From a bacterium (GTDB taxonomy: Bacteria > Elusimicrobiota > Elusimicrobia > Elusimicrobiales > UBA9959): 8,229 nucleotides of DNA. Location: NCBI GenBank assembly GCA_021845705.1, contig JAJZVJ010000082.1:1-8229 (forward strand), read 5' to 3'. The translations under genes and the position numbers were made by a program. This document shows, one piece after another, positions 5,942-8,229 of this stretch; the stretch's first letter is position 1, and each line of letters begins with the position of its first letter. The notes below the pieces were generated by a model. That model had not been told where the DNA came from. It was given only the letters and a program-made list of their open reading frames with translations, and ran no database searches.

Positions 5942-6369
5942 TGCCGATAACCGTTTTTTTCGACGTCAAACTCCCGGCGGAAGCGGCCTCGGTGAAGGCG
6001 GCGCTGGCGAAGGCCGCCGCGCTGGGCCTCGGCGCGCGCAACTCGCGCAGGCGGGTTAATCTTATAGTTACCGGCGGGGCCGGCATAAAGGCCCTTAACA
6101 GGCGTTTTCTCGGCAAGGACAGGCTGACCGACGTGATAGCTTTCAATTTCCCGCCTTCCGGGCTTCCCGGCGCCGACTGGGGTGAAATATACGTCTGCCT
6201 GCCCGCAGCCGCCCGCCAGGCGCGCGCCATGGGGCACTCCCTGGCCGCGGAACTGCTGGTGCTGGCGGCGCACGGAGCGCTGCACCTCTCCGGTATGGAA
6301 GACGATACGCCGCGGAAGCGCCGGGCTATGAACCTGAAAACCGCCGTCCTCCTGAAAAAACTGGGTTAA
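5941..6369 (+). CDS. ybeY: YbeY family endoribonuclease/rRNA maturation protein with altered metal site
   Basis: YbeY is a metal-dependent protein needed for 16S rRNA 3' maturation and ribosome quality control. The 142-residue product has LNRRFLGKDRLTDVIAF (52-68), GEIYVCLP (81-88) and HGALHLSG (111-118). These are the family blocks in the right order and spacing. Two otherwise conserved residues differ. The third His of HxxxHxxxxxH is Asp121 (His111 and His115 are present). The position of E. coli Arg59 (in YRGKDKPTNVLSF) is Leu57. Asp can bind metal, and I believe some homologues vary at these positions, but this could not be checked. GGAGG at 5932-5936, inside the end of phoH, serves as ribosome binding site. 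A seven-T run lies near the start (5954-5960) with the frame intact. Confidence 0.9.
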   Translation: MPITVFFDVKLPAEAASVKAALAKAAALGLGARNSRRRVNLIVTGGAGIKALNRRFLGKDRLTDVIAFNFPPSGLPGADWGEIYVCLPAAARQARAMGHSLAAELLVLAAHGALHLSGMEDDTPRKRRAMNLKTAVLLKKLG

Positions 6370-6373
6370 AGAC

Positions 6374-6395
6374 CGCGGCGCGCACGCCCGCCGCG
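6374..6395 (+). terminator. GC hairpin after ybeY, possible weak terminator
   Basis: CGCGGCG (6374-6380) pairs with CGCCGCG (6389-6395) around an eight-base loop, five nt after the ybeY stop. It is followed by CTCCCTTAATTT rather than a clean T-run. Its place between the ybeY stop and a new promoter-like island suggests a transcription boundary, but the tail is weak for an intrinsic terminator. Confidence 0.35.
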
Positions 6396-6406
6396 CTCCC
6401 TTAATT

Positions 6407-6415
6407 TGATAAAAT
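6407..6415 (+). promoter_or_regulatory. Extended -10 promoter, predicted leaderless transcript
   Basis: TGATAAAAT matches the extended -10 form TGnTATAAT with one mismatch, inside an AT-only stretch that contrasts with the GC-rich surroundings. Initiation about 6-7 nt after the hexamer would start the RNA at 6421-6423, only 3-5 nt before the ATG at 6426. No Shine-Dalgarno lies between. A -35 box was not evident, and extended -10 promoters do not always need one. Confidence 0.45.
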
Positions 6416-6425
6416 AAATATAAAT

Positions 6426-7151
6426 ATGGCCGCTCCGTACCGCGCTTTATCCCTCTCTCTCCTGCTTGCCGCCGCCCCCGTGCGCGCGGCCGCGGAACAG
6501 GGCGCAGCGGCAGGCGTCCCCGGGACCGCCAAAGCGCCGGAACCGCCCGCCGTCGCTACCGCGCCGGCCCGGGACCCGGAACAGCTTGGCGATGACATGG
6601 TCAGGGACATCGACGGCTGGATCGGCCGCGTAAGCGCGAAGCTGGAATCCGGGGACACTATAGGCCCCGGGGATTTCGATTCCATCTTTACCGACTCTTT
6701 TTTTTCAAGTTCCGAGGACCCCCTGAAAGACATCGAACGGGTGCAGAAGAAGACGGATTCCAGGCTGGGCGGGAACAAGCAGAAGTTCAACGACTCCTAC
6801 GCCAGGTGGGTGGCGGGCAAGATGTTCCCCGCCGACCTTAAACCCGAGGTGCTTACGGACAAAAGCCATATTACGGTAAAATTCAGGGCGCCCGAAGCCG
6901 ATAGCGGCCCGGTCAAGATAACCGTCGAAGGCGGCCGGATAAAGATAACGTACCTGGAGAGAGAGAAGCGCCAGGCCAAGGGGCCGGACGGCGGCGTTTC
7001 CGCGTCCTCTTCGATGAAGCGGCGCCAGCGGGCTATGCCGGTGCCGGAAGGCGCCGACCAGGACAGGTACAGGATAAAGACAGCTAAAGGACTTGTGAAC
7101 ATTATTTTCGACCGAGTAAAGGGCAAAAAGAGCCCGGAGGTTGCAAAGTGA
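6426..7151 (+). CDS. Exported protein with a C-terminal small-heat-shock (alpha-crystallin-like) domain
   Basis: The 241-residue product starts with a signal peptide: an arginine, then a Leu/Ala-rich core (residues 7-18) and AxA-type cleavage near 21-23. An Ala/Pro-rich linker runs to about 50. Residues 98-112 (DPLKDIERVQKKTDS) resemble the DPFxEMERLQ region found before small-heat-shock domains. Residues 146-231 read like an alpha-crystallin fold: HITVKFRAPEADSGPVKITV, GGRIKITYLERE, then MPVPEGADQDRYRIKTAKG and LVNIIFDRV, matching the Hsp20 pattern of LPxGVDxDxIxAxxxNGVLxIxxPK. The usual C-terminal I-x-I/V oligomerisation motif is absent. If correct, this is a periplasmic or membrane-facing holdase-like chaperone, which is inference. 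The stop overlaps the leuS GTG by four bases. An eight-T run at 6698-6705 does not break the frame: signal peptide and domain are in phase. Exported protein, fairly sure; domain assignment, moderately sure. Confidence 0.7.
   Translation: MAAPYRALSLSLLLAAAPVRAAAEQGAAAGVPGTAKAPEPPAVATAPARDPEQLGDDMVRDIDGWIGRVSAKLESGDTIGPGDFDSIFTDSFFSSSEDPLKDIERVQKKTDSRLGGNKQKFNDSYARWVAGKMFPADLKPEVLTDKSHITVKFRAPEADSGPVKITVEGGRIKITYLEREKRQAKGPDGGVSASSSMKRRQRAMPVPEGADQDRYRIKTAKGLVNIIFDRVKGKKSPEVAK
7136..7140 (+). promoter_or_regulatory. Shine-Dalgarno deciding the leuS GTG start
   Basis: GGAGG seven bases before GTG 7148, located inside the last codons of the upstream gene. It fixes the leuS start and indicates coupled translation of the two genes. 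Confidence 0.75.
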
Positions 7152-8229
7152 AGACAACGGACGCCCGCACTTTACAGGAGATAGACGCGCGCCAGCAGGC
7201 CCGCTGGCGCGAACAAGCGGCATTTAAGACCGAACGGCTCCCCGGCAAACCCAAATTCTACTGCCTTGACATGTTCCCTTATCCTTCAGGCGACGGCCTG
7301 CACGTCGGCCATCCGGAGAGCTACACCGCCACCGACATAGTCTGCCGCTACAAACGCATGAAGGGCTTTGAAGTGCTGCACCCCATGGGCTGGGACGCCT
7401 TCGGGCTGCCCGCCGAGAACTACGCCATCTCCACCGGCGTGCACCCGCGCGTAACCACGGAGAGGAACTGCGCCACTTTCAAACGCCAGATAAACTCCCT
7501 CGGCTTCAGCTACGACTGGGACCGCGAGATCGACACCACCGACCCCGCCTATTACAAGTGGACCCAGTGGATCTTCCTGCAGCTCTTCAAGAAAGGCCTG
7601 GCCTACGAGACCACCAGCCCGATAAACTGGTGCCCCAAGTGCAAGACGGGACTGGCCAACGAGGAAGTGTACCAGGGCAAATGCGACCGCTGCGAGACCC
7701 CGATAGAGAAGAAGAACCTGAAGCAGTGGATGCTGAAGATCACCGCCTACGCCGACCGCCTGCTGGAGGACCTGAAAGGCGCGGACTGGCCGCATTCCAC
7801 ACAGCTGATGCAGGAGAACTGGATAGGCCGCTCCGAGGGCGCCGAAGTCGATTTCGCCCTGGAGGGCGGCGGCAAGCTGACCGTGTTCACCACGCGCCCG
7901 GACACGCTGTACGGCGCCACCTATATGGTGCTGGCCCCGGAACACCCGCTGACGGCAAAACTGACCACACCCGGGCAGAAAGCCGCCGTGGAAGCGTACG
8001 TGGCCGCCGCGGCCAACAAGTCCGACCTGGAGCGCACTGAGCTCGCCAAAGACAAGACCGGCGTGTTCACGGGCGCTTACGCCGTGAACCCGGTCAACGG
8101 GGAGAAACTGCCCGTCTGGACCGCCGACTACGTGCTGACCACCTACGGCACCGGCGCCATCATGGCCGTGCCCGCGCACGACGAGCGCGACCACGAGTTC
8201 GCCGTCAAGTTCGGTCTGAAGATAATCGA
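7148..8229 (+). CDS. leuS: Leucyl-tRNA synthetase (3' end outside window)
   Basis: Charges tRNA-Leu with leucine; class Ia synthetase. About 360 of the usual 800-880 residues are visible. DMFPYPSGDGLHVGH ends with the HIGH-type motif HVGH at 52-55, and HPMGWDAFGLPAENYA follows at 78-93. The zinc-binding cysteines are Cys162/Cys165 (CPKC) and Cys179/Cys182 (CDRC). The editing domain shows the Thr-rich TTRPDT (248-253) and YGTGAIMAVPAHDERD (333-348), including the conserved Asp needed to clear mischarged tRNA. The KMSKS loop and anticodon domain lie beyond the window. It starts with GTG, overlaps the preceding stop as GTGA and has a strong ribosome binding site. It is likely co-transcribed with the exported alpha-crystallin-like gene. 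All visible catalytic and editing motifs are intact. Confidence 0.97.
   Translation, partial: MKTTDARTLQEIDARQQARWREQAAFKTERLPGKPKFYCLDMFPYPSGDGLHVGHPESYTATDIVCRYKRMKGFEVLHPMGWDAFGLPAENYAISTGVHPRVTTERNCATFKRQINSLGFSYDWDREIDTTDPAYYKWTQWIFLQLFKKGLAYETTSPINWCPKCKTGLANEEVYQGKCDRCETPIEKKNLKQWMLKITAYADRLLEDLKGADWPHSTQLMQENWIGRSEGAEVDFALEGGGKLTVFTTRPDTLYGATYMVLAPEHPLTAKLTTPGQKAAVEAYVAAAANKSDLERTELAKDKTGVFTGAYAVNPVNGEKLPVWTADYVLTTYGTGAIMAVPAHDERDHEFAVKFGLKII

Noticed and set aside
6370..6425. CIRCE or other known heat-shock operator upstream of the Hsp20-like gene
   Set aside because: No TTAGCACTC-type inverted repeat is present; the gap holds only a GC hairpin and an AT-rich promoter-like stretch.
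7286..8194. Long open frame (302 codons) on the minus strand
   Set aside because: It lies fully opposite leuS, whose motifs are unmistakable. GC-rich codon use leaves the antisense frame open, and its translation is Gly/Val/His-rich with no recognisable motif.
1..8229. tRNA genes, CRISPR repeats, insertion sequences, defence genes
   Set aside because: No cloverleaf-like segments, spaced repeats, transposase motifs or terminal inverted repeats were recognised; gaps between genes are all shorter than 80 nt.

Overview
The window is GC-rich bacterial DNA (about 60% by eye). It is almost fully coding, with short gaps, overlapping gene ends and frequent non-ATG starts. Ten protein genes are supported; two run off the window edges. 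I see no rRNA, tRNA, CRISPR array, insertion sequence or other mobile element, so this looks like ordinary chromosomal backbone. Isoleucine is often encoded by ATA despite the high GC. The mixture of ThyX, GlgC, PhoH-YbeY, exported proteins and a membrane-fusion-type protein suggests a diderm bacterium from a lineage away from the common model organisms. Elusimicrobiota or a deltaproteobacteria-like group would fit, but this is a weak inference from style, not from a diagnostic marker.

Left part, minus strand (1-1323): mazG (NTP pyrophosphohydrolase) is followed by a nagZ-type GH3 hexosaminidase. The nagZ TTG start overlaps the mazG stop, so the two form an operon for housekeeping of nucleotides and cell-wall sugars. 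nagZ leaves the window at position 1. A small AT-rich island (about 1330-1367) separates this pair from the rightward genes and carries promoter-like elements facing both ways.

Middle part, plus strand (1394-4921): thyX (flavin-dependent thymidylate synthase), an exported membrane-fusion/HlyD-like protein and a chlorite dismutase/HemQ-family protein overlap end to start by 20-26 nt and are probably one operon. The chlorite dismutase-like protein has Arg where the family's heme-ligating His should be. After a 64-nt gap comes glgC (ADP-glucose pyrophosphorylase, glycogen synthesis).

Right part, plus strand (4988-8229): phoH and ybeY (ribosome/RNA maturation) overlap by one base. The YbeY is atypical: its third metal-ligand His is Asp. 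After a GC hairpin and a second AT island with an extended -10 element comes a gene for a signal-peptide-bearing protein whose C-terminal half reads like a small heat shock (alpha-crystallin) domain. Its promoter lies so close to the ATG that its mRNA may be leaderless. Its stop overlaps the GTG start of leuS (leucyl-tRNA synthetase), which leaves the window at 8229.

The points most worth following up are the heme-ligand-less chlorite dismutase-like protein in an overlapping operon with a short orphan adaptor, the exported alpha-crystallin-like protein coupled to leuS, and the altered YbeY active site.
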